Below, piece after piece: positions 40,203-48,498 of a stretch of 64,000 nucleotides of DNA. Position numbers and translations under genes: made by a program. Positions within the stretch are counted from its first letter, which is position 1; each line of letters starts with the position of its first letter. The notes under the pieces are model-generated. The model was not told the DNA's origin. It was given only the letters and a program-made list of their open reading frames with translations, and did no database searches. The stretch is from Bog-473 sp963754445 (GTDB lineage: Bacteria > Actinomycetota > Acidimicrobiia > Acidimicrobiales > RAAP-2): positions 992,001 through 1,056,000 of the forward strand of contig CAVWFT010000001.1 of assembly GCA_963754445.1 (NCBI GenBank), given 5' to 3'.

Positions 40203-41434
40203 GGGCGCAGCTGGCCAGCGTCACCACGCGCGCCGTGAACGTCGCCTCGCGTCGACTCGGTCGGGGGCAGGGGACGGTGGCCGGCGGGCGGGCCGGGTTG
40301 CGCCTCGACCCCTCCCTGCTCGAGCACCTCAGCGCCCGCCGCCAGATCGCCCTGGTCACCGGGACCAACGGCAAGACCACGACGACGCGCTTGTTGACCG
40401 TCGCCCTGGCTGCCTCGGGCGACGAGGTGGTGAGCAACGAGACGGGCTCGAACATGCCGCCCGGCCACGTCGCCGCGCTGGCCGGGACCAACGCGCCTCG
40501 CGCCGTCCTCGAGGTGGACGAGGTCTACCTGCCCCGGGTGCTCACGTCGACCACCGCCGCCGCCGTCGTGCTGTTGAACCTCTCGCGCGACCAGCTGGAC
40601 CGCACCAACGAGGTGCGCATGATCGCCGCCCGCTGGCGAGCCGCCCTGGCGGCGGCCCCGCACACCCACGTCGTGGCCAATGCGGACGACCCGCTCGTCG
40701 TGTGGGCCGCGGGGGCGGCCCGCGACGTGCACTGGGTCGGCGCCGGCATGCGCTGGCAGCTCGATGCGGTGGGCTGCCCCTCGTGCGAGGGTCGGATCGC
40801 GTACGCGGAGGGGAACTGGGCCTGCACGGCGTGCGACTTCGCCCGCCCGGTGCCCGAGGCCTCGCTCGCCGACGCGCCCGACGGCAGCACCCTGGCCCGC
40901 TGGGCCGACGGGCGCAGCGTCCCCATGCACCTCTCGCTCCCCGGTCGCTTCAACCGGGCCAACGCGCTCATGGCCACGGTGGCCGCCGAGGCCTGCGGGA
41001 TCGACGTCGTCGCCGCCCTCGACGCCATCGGGTCGGTCGACCAGGTGGCCGGGCGGTTCACCGTGCGCACCTTCGGCGACGTGCAGGCCCGCCTGATGTT
41101 GGCCAAGAACCCGGCAGGCTGGGACGAGCTGCTGGACCTGGTGGCCGCCGACCGGTCGCCCCTCGTCGTGAGCATCAACGCCCGGGTGGCCGACGGGGCC
41201 GACCCCAGCTGGTTGTGGGACGTGCCCTACGAGCGGCTGGCCGGGCGCACCGTGATCGCCACCGGTGACCGCTACCGCGACCTGTCGGTGCGGCTGCAGT
41301 ACGCCGGTGTGGCCCACCGGACCGAGGCCGACCCCGTGGCCGCGGTGACCACGGCGAGTGGCGGCGCCGCGCTCGCCGTCGACGTCATCGGGAACTACAC
41401 CGCCTTTTACGACCTGCTCGGGGCACCGGTGTGA
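40199..41434 (+). CDS. murT: Lipid II isoglutaminyl synthase, Mur-ligase-like subunit MurT
   Basis: A 411-residue MurT protein. The ATP loop is VTGTNGKTTTTRLL (residues 53-66), and the Mur-ligase middle domain contains the RanBP2-type zinc ribbon found only in MurT (Cys193, Cys196, Cys209, Cys212). The C-terminal DUF1727 domain covers FGDVQARLMLAKNPAGWDELL to the end. With GatD it amidates the alpha-carboxyl of D-Glu in lipid II, a step required for efficient cross-linking in many Gram-positives. GTG 40199 overlaps the HAD-PlsC stop, and the stop overlaps gatD by four bases, so the three genes form one coupled unit. Confidence 0.93.
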   Translation: MRAQLASVTTRAVNVASRRLGRGQGTVAGGRAGLRLDPSLLEHLSARRQIALVTGTNGKTTTTRLLTVALAASGDEVVSNETGSNMPPGHVAALAGTNAPRAVLEVDEVYLPRVLTSTTAAAVVLLNLSRDQLDRTNEVRMIAARWRAALAAAPHTHVVANADDPLVVWAAGAARDVHWVGAGMRWQLDAVGCPSCEGRIAYAEGNWACTACDFARPVPEASLADAPDGSTLARWADGRSVPMHLSLPGRFNRANALMATVAAEACGIDVVAALDAIGSVDQVAGRFTVRTFGDVQARLMLAKNPAGWDELLDLVAADRSPLVVSINARVADGADPSWLWDVPYERLAGRTVIATGDRYRDLSVRLQYAGVAHRTEADPVAAVTTASGGAALAVDVIGNYTAFYDLLGAPV

Positions 41435-42175
41435 GCCGGGCGCTGCGCGTGGCCGTCGTGTTCCCCGACCTGCTCGGCACCTACGGCGACGGGGGCAACG
41501 GGGTCGTCCTGGCCCGCCGGGCCGAATGGCGCGGCCTCGAGGTGGCGCTGCTGCAGGCGCCGTCGGACGCCGCCCTGCCCGAGGCCGACATCTATTGCCT
41601 GGGCGGGGGCGAGGACGGCCCCCAGGTGCGCGGCGGCGCGCACGCTGCTCGAGGACGGCACCTTGGCGCGGCGGGTGCGCGACGGTGCCGTCGTCCTCGC
41701 CGTGTGCGCCGGCTTCCAGGTGGCGGGGGAGTCCTTCCCCGACGCCGAGGGCGAGCCCCACCCGGGGCTGGGCCTGTTGCCGGTGACGACGGCCAAGGTG
41801 GCCGTGCCCCGGGCCGTGGGGGAGGTGGTGGCCGAGGTCGACGCCGCCTTCGACCTGCCGACCTTGACGGGCTTCGAGAACCACGGCGGGCGCACGACGC
41901 TGGCCGACGGGGCGCGGCCCTTGGCCAAAGTCAGCGTCGGCGTGGGCAACGGCGGGGGTGACGGGACCGAGGGCGCCGTGGCCGGCCGCGTCCTCGGCAC
42001 GTACCTGCACGGGCCCGTGCTGGCCCGCAACCCGGCGCTGGCCGATCTGCTCCTGTCGTGGGCGCTCGACGGCGCGGCGCTCGAGCCGCTCGACGACAGC
42101 GGGGCGGAGAGCCTGCGGGCCGAACGGCTCGAGGCGGTGCGGTCACGGCGTTTCCGGCGGCGACGGGCGGCCTGA
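41431..42175 (+). pseudogene. gatD: gatD (lipid II isoglutaminyl synthase glutaminase subunit) with a single-base frameshift
   Basis: GatD supplies ammonia to MurT from glutamine through a CobB/CobQ-like class I glutamine amidotransferase domain, about 247 residues if repaired. The N-terminal part (ALRVAVVFPDLLGTYGDGGNGVVLARRAEWRG...YCLGGGEDGPQVR) is in the frame set by GTG 41431. The part with the nucleophile Cys (VLAVCAGFQVAGESFP), GFENHGGRT and the catalytic His of TYLHGPVLARNPALADLL is in the next frame. One surplus G at about 41632 accounts for this, and the span is 3n+1 bases. Since MurT is intact and useless without GatD, a base-calling error is the most likely explanation. Confidence 0.88.
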
Positions 42176-42210
42176 GTCGCCGGTCGTGCGGGGCGCCGAC
42201 GACGATCCGC

Positions 42211-43176
42211 TCAGTCGGGCCAGGCGCGCCGCCGCGCCGGGGGCGGATCGAGGGCCCAGGCCCGGCGCCAGGTCGACGCCTCGGGCCCGCGGTGGGCGCG
42301 GGCGGCGCCGTCGTGCGGTGCCGCCGGGCTCACGGCCCGCCGGGCCTGCCACCAGTCGGTCTGCACCTCCCGGGCCAACGTGGCGACGGCGGCTTCGACC
42401 CGGGTCGAGAAGCGGTGCGCGTTCTCCCCCTCGTCGGGCGTCATGGGCGCGCCGAAGAGCACCGCGATGGGAGAGCGGCGCAGGCGGCCGCCCTGCTGGG
42501 CTTCGGCACCGGACCCGCCCTGGGCCGGTCCGTCCTCGTCGGCCTTCTTCGGCAGGACGTGGCGGGTGCCGTGCAGGTACACGGGCACGACCGGGCGACC
42601 GGTGCGCCGGGCCAGATAGGCCGCCCCGCCGCGGAACTCCTGGGTCCAGCCGTCGGGGGAGCGCCCGCCCTCGGGAAAGATGACCAGGTTCCAGCCCTCT
42701 TCGAGCAGCCCGGCCGCCGTGTCGGCGGACTTGCGGTTGACCTTGCTCCGCTCGATCGGGATGGCGGCCAACGAGAACGACCAGAGGGCGGCCTTCCACG
42801 TGCGGTCGAAGAAGTAGTCCGAAGCGGCGGCGACGATGGTGCGGTGGCGGAAGTCGACCGGCAGCGTGGTCAGCAGCACCGCCGTGTCGATGTGGCTGGT
42901 GTGGTTGGCCGCGAAGATGACCGGCCCCTCGACGTGTCCAAGGTGTTCGAGACCGCGCACGGTGGCCGGGGCGAGCACCTTGGCCGCCGGCCGGGTGAGG
43001 GTGTCCATCACCATGGCCCGGGCCAGCCGAACCGGATAGCGCCGTGACCACTCGTGGTCGTAGTCCAGGCCGATCCGGCGCTCCGGCGCCGGCCGTTCGA
43101 GCGAGGTCGGCCACGACGGCGCGGCCAGGGGGAAACGGGCGGCGCGGACCTTCGACGTGAGAGCCGAGAGGCCCAC
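42211..43176 (-). CDS. 1-acyl-sn-glycerol-3-phosphate acyltransferase (PlsC type)
   Basis: A 321-residue membrane-associated acyltransferase. The HX4D motif is ANHTSHIDT, the glycerol-3-phosphate loop is FPEGGRSPDGW, and further family blocks are SKVNRKSADTAAGLL and PVYLHGTRHVLP. It transfers an acyl chain to lysophosphatidic acid or a related lysolipid. The C-terminus ends in an Arg/Ala/Pro-rich tail not part of the domain. Its start (GTG 43176) lies two bases from the stop of the DUF2088 gene, so it is the last gene of the four-gene lipid operon running 48455 to 42211. A second, fused PlsC domain is encoded at 38826-40202. Confidence 0.9.
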   Translation of the reverse strand: MGLSALTSKVRAARFPLAAPSWPTSLERPAPERRIGLDYDHEWSRRYPVRLARAMVMDTLTRPAAKVLAPATVRGLEHLGHVEGPVIFAANHTSHIDTAVLLTTLPVDFRHRTIVAAASDYFFDRTWKAALWSFSLAAIPIERSKVNRKSADTAAGLLEEGWNLVIFPEGGRSPDGWTQEFRGGAAYLARRTGRPVVPVYLHGTRHVLPKKADEDGPAQGGSGAEAQQGGRLRRSPIAVLFGAPMTPDEGENAHRFSTRVEAAVATLAREVQTDWWQARRAVSPAAPHDGAARAHRGPEASTWRRAWALDPPPARRRAWPD

Positions 43177-43177
43177 C

Positions 43178-44767
43178 TCAGTGCACGTCCGACATGAAGA
43201 TGGGTGGGTTGTGCACGTGGGTCAGGGTCGGGGACGGCCCCACCACGTCCGAGGCGATCTCGAGGGCGTCGTCGAGCGAGCTGGCCGGCGAGAACCCGAG
43301 CCGGCGCACCGCCTTGGGGTCGCCGCCCACCACGATGACCCGGCCCAGGTGTTCGAGCGCGTGGGCGCACCAGTACCACATGTAGAAGGGATGGACGCCG
43401 TGGTAGGCGTGCCCGGTCCGGTAGAGGTGGATGTACCAGGGGTCGGTGGCGAAGGACTCCTCGAACTGCTTGTGCATGGCGACCGGATCGGTCGTCTGCG
43501 TCAGCACCTGCTCGTAGAAGTCGATGTAGCTCGGGTGGTGACCGGGATGGAACTCGGGCCGGGTCGGGTGGCGCATGATCAGGACACCGCCCTCGCGCAC
43601 CAGCGGGCGACCGCGGTACATGTTGAAGTAGTACCCGAGGCCGAGGCAGGCCACCAGGATCGGGTTCATGATGGAGTTGACGTTGTAAGGGCAGATGTAG
43701 GGCAGGCCCATGGTGAGGATGTCGGTCTGTCCCTCGACGTCGACGCCCTGCTGCTCCCACACGTGCTGGGTCGTGCGCGCGTGCACCGCCTCTACCTCGC
43801 CCGCCTGGACCGAGGTCAGAGCGTGGGGAGCGCGTATGCCGTGGAAGATCTGCCGCGAGATCCGCGGCGGCACCTTGGCCAGCGCAGCCGAGGACGCGCT
43901 GTAGGTCGCCCGGTCGCGCAGCGACCATTCCCACTCGCGCTTTTGCAGGAAGGTGAAGTTGGACGGGAAGGTGTCGTTGTTGAGCGTGGTCTCGATCTGG
44001 AAGATCTTCACGCCCGAGTCGGCGATCAGCCGCCCCATGCGCCAGTTCGCCGTGTGCAGCTCCGAGGCGGGCTGGTCCATGAAGGACTTCGAGTGCGTCA
44101 TGGTGCGCGGGTTGTGGTGGTGACGCAGGCTGCGATAGCTGGCCAGACCCGTGGCCACGCTCTTGTGACCGCCGTCCATGGTGACGAGGTTGATGTTGAC
44201 GTAGACCAAGAGGTCCGAGGTGGCGGCACGCTTGTTGATCTCGACGTCCTCGCCCTGGTCGGTCTGGCCCAGGTGGATCAGGTTGTCGGGATCCTCGGCG
44301 TCGTGCTGGGTCAACAGGCCGTGGGGGGCGAAGGCGTCGTAGACCCGGTTGCCCAGGGCGTGGCGCAGCTCGGGCTCGGTCATGCGGCGGTGCAGGGCCA
44401 GCGCGGCGACGAGGACGACGTCGTCCACTCCCGCTTCGGCCGCCAGGTCGAGCACGGTCTCGATGACCATCTGGCGGATGTCGGGCGCCTCCATCTGGGG
44501 CAGGGGGAGCGAGACGTCGTCGAAGCAGATGGTCAGCTTCATCCCCGACCTCAGCAGGGCGGGCAGCGGCTCTCGATCGCCGACGGGGTGGAGCAGCGCA
44601 TGGCGGATGGCGTGATACGGGTCGTCGATCGGGGTGATCGGTTCGGGCGCGTAGATCACCCGGCTCCCCTCGGGGAGCGTCTCGAGGGTGTACCCCTCGC
44701 CGTTCCAGAAGAGGGTGGGGGGTGTCGATTTGTCCACCTCGAGCACGAAGCCGGGTCGGCGGCTCAT
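43178..44767 (-). CDS. DUF2088 protein, nickel-dependent lactate racemase (LarA)-like
   Basis: A 529-residue protein of the LarA/DUF2088 superfamily. Recognisable blocks are the N-terminal Asp-rich TICFDDVSLPLP, the VVLVAALALHRRMTEPELRHALG segment with the catalytic-type His, and VEINKRAATSDLLVYVNINLVTMDGGHKSVATG, which keeps the GGxK lysine to which the nickel-pincer nucleotide is bound in LarA. The EPH-type histidine found in true lactate racemases is not obvious there. No larB, larC or larE maturation gene is present in the window. It is longer than LarA (about 425). ATG 44767 overlaps the stop of the alcohol dehydrogenase gene (ATGA). The reaction is unknown, probably racemisation or epimerisation of a hydroxy compound. 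Confidence 0.85.
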   Translation of the reverse strand: MSRRPGFVLEVDKSTPPTLFWNGEGYTLETLPEGSRVIYAPEPITPIDDPYHAIRHALLHPVGDREPLPALLRSGMKLTICFDDVSLPLPQMEAPDIRQMVIETVLDLAAEAGVDDVVLVAALALHRRMTEPELRHALGNRVYDAFAPHGLLTQHDAEDPDNLIHLGQTDQGEDVEINKRAATSDLLVYVNINLVTMDGGHKSVATGLASYRSLRHHHNPRTMTHSKSFMDQPASELHTANWRMGRLIADSGVKIFQIETTLNNDTFPSNFTFLQKREWEWSLRDRATYSASSAALAKVPPRISRQIFHGIRAPHALTSVQAGEVEAVHARTTQHVWEQQGVDVEGQTDILTMGLPYICPYNVNSIMNPILVACLGLGYYFNMYRGRPLVREGGVLIMRHPTRPEFHPGHHPSYIDFYEQVLTQTTDPVAMHKQFEESFATDPWYIHLYRTGHAYHGVHPFYMWYWCAHALEHLGRVIVVGGDPKAVRRLGFSPASSLDDALEIASDVVGPSPTLTHVHNPPIFMSDVH

Positions 44768-46035
44768 CGGGAGTGTCCTTTCGCTACGTCGAACGCGATC
44801 TTCACCGAGCCGCGGCGTCCCGCCGCACCGGCATGGGCGACCGCGTCCTCGAATCGGGTCAGCGGGTAGGTGGCCGACACGAGCCGGCCCGTGCCACGGG
44901 CGGCGGCCAGCTCGAGCGCCAGAGCGAAGGTCGGCGTCCTGCCGCCGTCCTCCGCCGTGTCGCCCCGCGGTCCGCGTTCGGTGCCGTAGGCGTAGGCGCC
45001 GGCCAGTCGTACTTCGCGGTGCCACAGCGGCGCCAGGTCGAGGTGCACCTTGCCCGGCATGCCGACCAGGGCCACGGTGCCCCGCGGCCTCACCATGGCC
45101 ATCGACTGGGCGATCGACTCGGCGCTGCCGACGCAGTCGACGACCACGTCGGCGCCGCCCGAGAGAGTGGCGGTGGTGCCCGCGGGCCCGCCGAACGACA
45201 TCGAACGGGCATGGCGCCGCACGGCCCGGTCCAACTGGTCCGGGGGAAGCGCCTCGCTGCATCCGAAGGTGCAGGCGAGCTGTTGCTGCTGGGCATACCG
45301 CGCCCCGACCAGCACGACCGAGGGCGTCGCGCAGAGGCCGGCGGCGGCCAGGTGCGTCAGGGCTGCCGTCACGAGCAGGCCCAGCGTGCCGGCGCCGACG
45401 ACGCCCACCACGTCCCCGTCGGCGAGCGGGAGCCCGAGGACGGCGTGGACGGCGCAGGCGACGGGTTCGACGGTCACCGCATCGGTGTCGCTCAGCGCGT
45501 CGGGCACCCCGTAGAGCTGGCTCTGGTGGGCCACCAGGCCCGCGCTGGACCACCCGCCGCCGGTGTCGGCACAGAACCCGGTCTGCAGTCCCGGTCGGAT
45601 GTGGCCGAAGGCGAGATTGCCGCAGTTCCCGACCTGGCCGGCCTGGCAGGCGGGACACGGCGGCTCGATCCCCCGAGCCGCACACCCGAGCACCGGCTGG
45701 AGGACGACCCGGCTCCCGGCGGCGAGCGCCTGCCCGTCGGCCGCCGTGGTGTCCTCGCTCACCATGCCCACCACCTCGTGGCCCGGGACGAAGGGGAAGG
45801 AGACGATGTCCTCGAAATAGCGCGAGCTGCGGCCGTCGAGTGTGGCCAGGTCGGAACCGCAGATGCCGGCCAGGATCGGCTCGACGTGGACCCAGCCCTC
45901 CGCCGGTGGCCGCGGTGCCTCGCGTTCGATCAGGCGCAGCGGCCCGACGCCCGCGCCGCGGCCCGAGCCGAAGGCCGACACCACGCGGGCGGCGGCAAAA
46001 CGCGGGAGGGAGCGCTCGAAGAGCAGGGTGCTCAT
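44764..46035 (-). CDS. Zinc-dependent alcohol dehydrogenase
   Basis: A 423-residue medium-chain dehydrogenase. The catalytic zinc site begins with AGICGSDLATLDG and GHEVVGMV. The structural zinc lobe is a variant with CAARGIEPPCPACQAGQVGNC, which keeps four cysteines. The NAD(P) loop is VVGVVGAGTLGLL. It is longer than usual because of an N-terminal extension and inserts. The probable substrate is an alcohol or aldehyde linked to the acyl-CoA reductase encoded immediately upstream, whose stop it overlaps (ATGA, start 46035). It is coupled downstream to the LarA-like gene in the same way. Confidence 0.9.
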   Translation of the reverse strand: MSTLLFERSLPRFAAARVVSAFGSGRGAGVGPLRLIEREAPRPPAEGWVHVEPILAGICGSDLATLDGRSSRYFEDIVSFPFVPGHEVVGMVSEDTTAADGQALAAGSRVVLQPVLGCAARGIEPPCPACQAGQVGNCGNLAFGHIRPGLQTGFCADTGGGWSSAGLVAHQSQLYGVPDALSDTDAVTVEPVACAVHAVLGLPLADGDVVGVVGAGTLGLLVTAALTHLAAAGLCATPSVVLVGARYAQQQQLACTFGCSEALPPDQLDRAVRRHARSMSFGGPAGTTATLSGGADVVVDCVGSAESIAQSMAMVRPRGTVALVGMPGKVHLDLAPLWHREVRLAGAYAYGTERGPRGDTAEDGGRTPTFALALELAAARGTGRLVSATYPLTRFEDAVAHAGAAGRRGSVKIAFDVAKGHSR

Positions 46036-48455
46036 CGGCCCATGACCGCCTTGGGCGAGCGCACGTCGAAGGGCCCGAGCGGCAGGGGCCGGTGCGATCC
46101 GCCTTCGGCCTTGGCCCAGTGCTCGACGTGCCAGCCCCGCCGCCGGGCGATCGTGGCCAGACGTGATTCGGGATTGACGGCGACGGGGAACCCGACTGCC
46201 TCGAGCATGGAGAGATCGCTGGCCGAGTCGGCGTAGGCGACCGATTCCTCCAGGGAGAGCCCGTGCTCCTCGGCGTACTCGGCCAGGACGAGTGCCCGCG
46301 CCTCGCCGATGGGCGGCAAGGTGGTGAGCCGCCCGGTGAGGTAGCCGTCCTCGACGCCCATCACGGCGCAGACGATGTCGTCGAAGAGCGGACGGATCGG
46401 CTCGATCACGAAGTCGAGCGCCCCCGTGATCAGGAGGGTGCGATGGCCGAGCGCCCGGTGCGCCCGTACCCGGGCGAACCCTTCGGGGAACGAACGGGTG
46501 AGCAGCTGGCGATGGAAGAGCTCCCACGAGTCGGTCTGCAACCGAGCCAGCGGCGCGTCCTCGAAGCGGCGGTAGAAGGTGCTGAGGAAGTCGCCGCGGT
46601 CGCGCCGGTCGAGGGCCAGGAGCGACGGACCCTGGCGGGCGAGCTCGGCCACGAAGCGGGCCCGCCGGAGCGGCGAGAGGTGCCGGCTGGCCAGCCAGGC
46701 GTAGGTGTCGACGACATTGGAGGACATGAGCGTGTGCTCGAGGTCGAACACGGCCAGGTGGCGATCCGGCGACAAAATAGCCTTGCGCTGGCGGTCGGGG
46801 CGCTTGTCCACCACTGACTTGCCCGGCGCCGTGCGCACGCGCGTGTGCTCGAGCACGGAAGGCAGGTGGACCTCGAGGACGTAGCGGTCCCAGTCGATGA
46901 CGCCGGGATCGAACCCGAAGGCGGCGTGGTCGTCGGCGTCGCAGTCGTCCCACATGGCGATGAGGTTGTCGACCCGGTAGCGGGCATCGGTCTCGGTGTA
47001 GGCGCCGTAGAGCTCCACGTAGCCGAGGGCACGTTTCGCCAGGGCGTGGCGGTCCTCGATCCGGGCAGCCAGCTGCGCCTGTCTGCCTCGAATCGGCAAG
47101 GCAGTGAGCACCTTCTCTGCGAAGTTCATTGCCGTATCCGCCCGCTTGAGCTGTCGTTGCACCCGCCCGCGTCCGGGGAAGGACCACTCGGGCACGCTGA
47201 TCGGCTGGCCGCGCTCGTCGTAGAGGGGGTTGCGCTGGAAGAAGCCGGTAGTGAGTTCCACCAACCGCCCGTAGCGCAACGGATTCCGCACGCCCGAGGC
47301 CACGTGGTACACCCGGGGGCGACCCGTCTCGGGCGCACTTTTGGCTCTCTCTCGGGCCTCTTCTGGGGCATCTTCTCGGGCCACTCGACGCGCCGCTGCC
47401 TGCGCGACCCCTTGTGCCGCCGCGGCCAGGATGGCCGCCACGACCAGATCGACCGGGATGACGTCGACGATGCCCTCGGGCACGCCGGGGAACTCGCGGA
47501 GCAGGCCGCGGGCGTAGGAGATGATGATCGGCTCGGCCATGCGGAAGCCCCGGATCCATCCCGGGCGCGGTTCGGCCAGCGCCGACTCGATGATGGACGG
47601 CCGCACGATGGAGATGGGCACGACATCCGACCACTGATCGACGAGTGCCCGCTCGCCCAGGGCTTTCGTGAAGGGGTAGGCGTCGGGCCAGCCGAGCGAA
47701 AGGGCGCGCGCCGTGCCGGCGGTGACGAGTTCTTTGGTCACCCACTCCTCGCGCACTCTCTCGGAGCGGGTGGCGACCAGATGATCGCCGGCCGCGCCGA
47801 TTTCGCTGCGCGCCCGTTTCGTGAATTCCCGCAGCCGCTCCGGCTTGCGGGACTCGGATTGCAAGTCGTCGCGCAGCCGCCGCGTCGCCGTGACCTCGTC
47901 CTGCCACGTGACGTCGAGAGTGAAGCGATTCTCGCTGAGCAGCTCCTCCTTGGCCTCACCTTGGTGAGTGCTGGCCACGTAGGCGGTGGAGACGGCGACG
48001 AGGTGGCCGGACGATCCGGTCTCCACCATGGCGGCGGCGACCCGGGACGGGCCCAACAGGTTGATCTCGACCGCCTGGGTCAGCGGCGCGTCGAAGGAGA
48101 CCGTTGCGGCCGAGTGGATGACGACGTCGGCGGCCTGCAGTGCCTCGCGGCCCGCATCGTCCATCCCGAGCCCGTCACGGCCGACGTCGCCTGGGACTGC
48201 CGTGACCCGCCGCGCCATTTCGTCGGCGAAGCGGTCCCCGAGTTCCTCGCGCAGGCGGTCGAAGCAGTCGTTTTTGATGACTTCACGGGCCAGGCGGGCG
48301 GAGGCGTCGGCCCGGCGTCCGGGACGCACCAGGACGGTGATCTCGGCCTCGGGTACGCAGCGCACGATCCGCTCGACCAGGGCAGTCCCGAGGAACCCGG
48401 TGGCCCCGGTGATGAAGAACCGCTTCGAGCGAAGGTTCCGCTCTATTGGCATCAA
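46032..48455 (-). CDS. Fatty acyl-CoA reductase-like SDR fused to HAD-IB phosphatase
   Basis: An 807-residue fusion. The N-terminal extended-SDR/male-sterility domain has the cofactor loop FFITGATGFLGTALVERI (Gly17-Gly23), VVIHSAATVSF, a YPFTKALGE catalytic Tyr-x3-Lys and SIVRPSIIESAL, all as in NADPH-dependent fatty acyl-CoA reductases. A linker resembling the male-sterility C-terminal domain follows. The C-terminal HAD-IB domain starts at AVFDLEHTLMSSN (Asp571, with Glu573 in place of the second Asp) and ends with YADSASDLSMLEAVG. It would reduce acyl-CoA to aldehyde or alcohol; the role of the HAD part is open. It is the first gene of the operon, divergent from the TetR gene over 43 bp. 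Confidence 0.9.
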   Translation of the reverse strand: MMPIERNLRSKRFFITGATGFLGTALVERIVRCVPEAEITVLVRPGRRADASARLAREVIKNDCFDRLREELGDRFADEMARRVTAVPGDVGRDGLGMDDAGREALQAADVVIHSAATVSFDAPLTQAVEINLLGPSRVAAAMVETGSSGHLVAVSTAYVASTHQGEAKEELLSENRFTLDVTWQDEVTATRRLRDDLQSESRKPERLREFTKRARSEIGAAGDHLVATRSERVREEWVTKELVTAGTARALSLGWPDAYPFTKALGERALVDQWSDVVPISIVRPSIIESALAEPRPGWIRGFRMAEPIIISYARGLLREFPGVPEGIVDVIPVDLVVAAILAAAAQGVAQAAARRVAREDAPEEARERAKSAPETGRPRVYHVASGVRNPLRYGRLVELTTGFFQRNPLYDERGQPISVPEWSFPGRGRVQRQLKRADTAMNFAEKVLTALPIRGRQAQLAARIEDRHALAKRALGYVELYGAYTETDARYRVDNLIAMWDDCDADDHAAFGFDPGVIDWDRYVLEVHLPSVLEHTRVRTAPGKSVVDKRPDRQRKAILSPDRHLAVFDLEHTLMSSNVVDTYAWLASRHLSPLRRARFVAELARQGPSLLALDRRDRGDFLSTFYRRFEDAPLARLQTDSWELFHRQLLTRSFPEGFARVRAHRALGHRTLLITGALDFVIEPIRPLFDDIVCAVMGVEDGYLTGRLTTLPPIGEARALVLAEYAEEHGLSLEESVAYADSASDLSMLEAVGFPVAVNPESRLATIARRRGWHVEHWAKAEGGSHRPLPLGPFDVRSPKAVMGR

Positions 48456-48498
48456 ATATGTCTACCACCCGACACAGATTGTGTCTACCATTTGGTAA
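48456..48498. promoter_or_regulatory. Divergent promoter/operator between acyl-CoA reductase and TetR genes
   Basis: The 43-bp gap is AT-richer than its surroundings and holds two perfect palindromes: GACACA-GAT-TGTGTC (48471-48485) and TACCA-TT-TGGTA (48486-48497). A direct repeat GTCTACCA occurs at 48460 and 48483 (23-bp period). The palindrome next to GTG 48499 leaves little room for a leader, suggesting leaderless TetR transcription. This is a plausible operator for the TetR protein. Confidence 0.7.
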
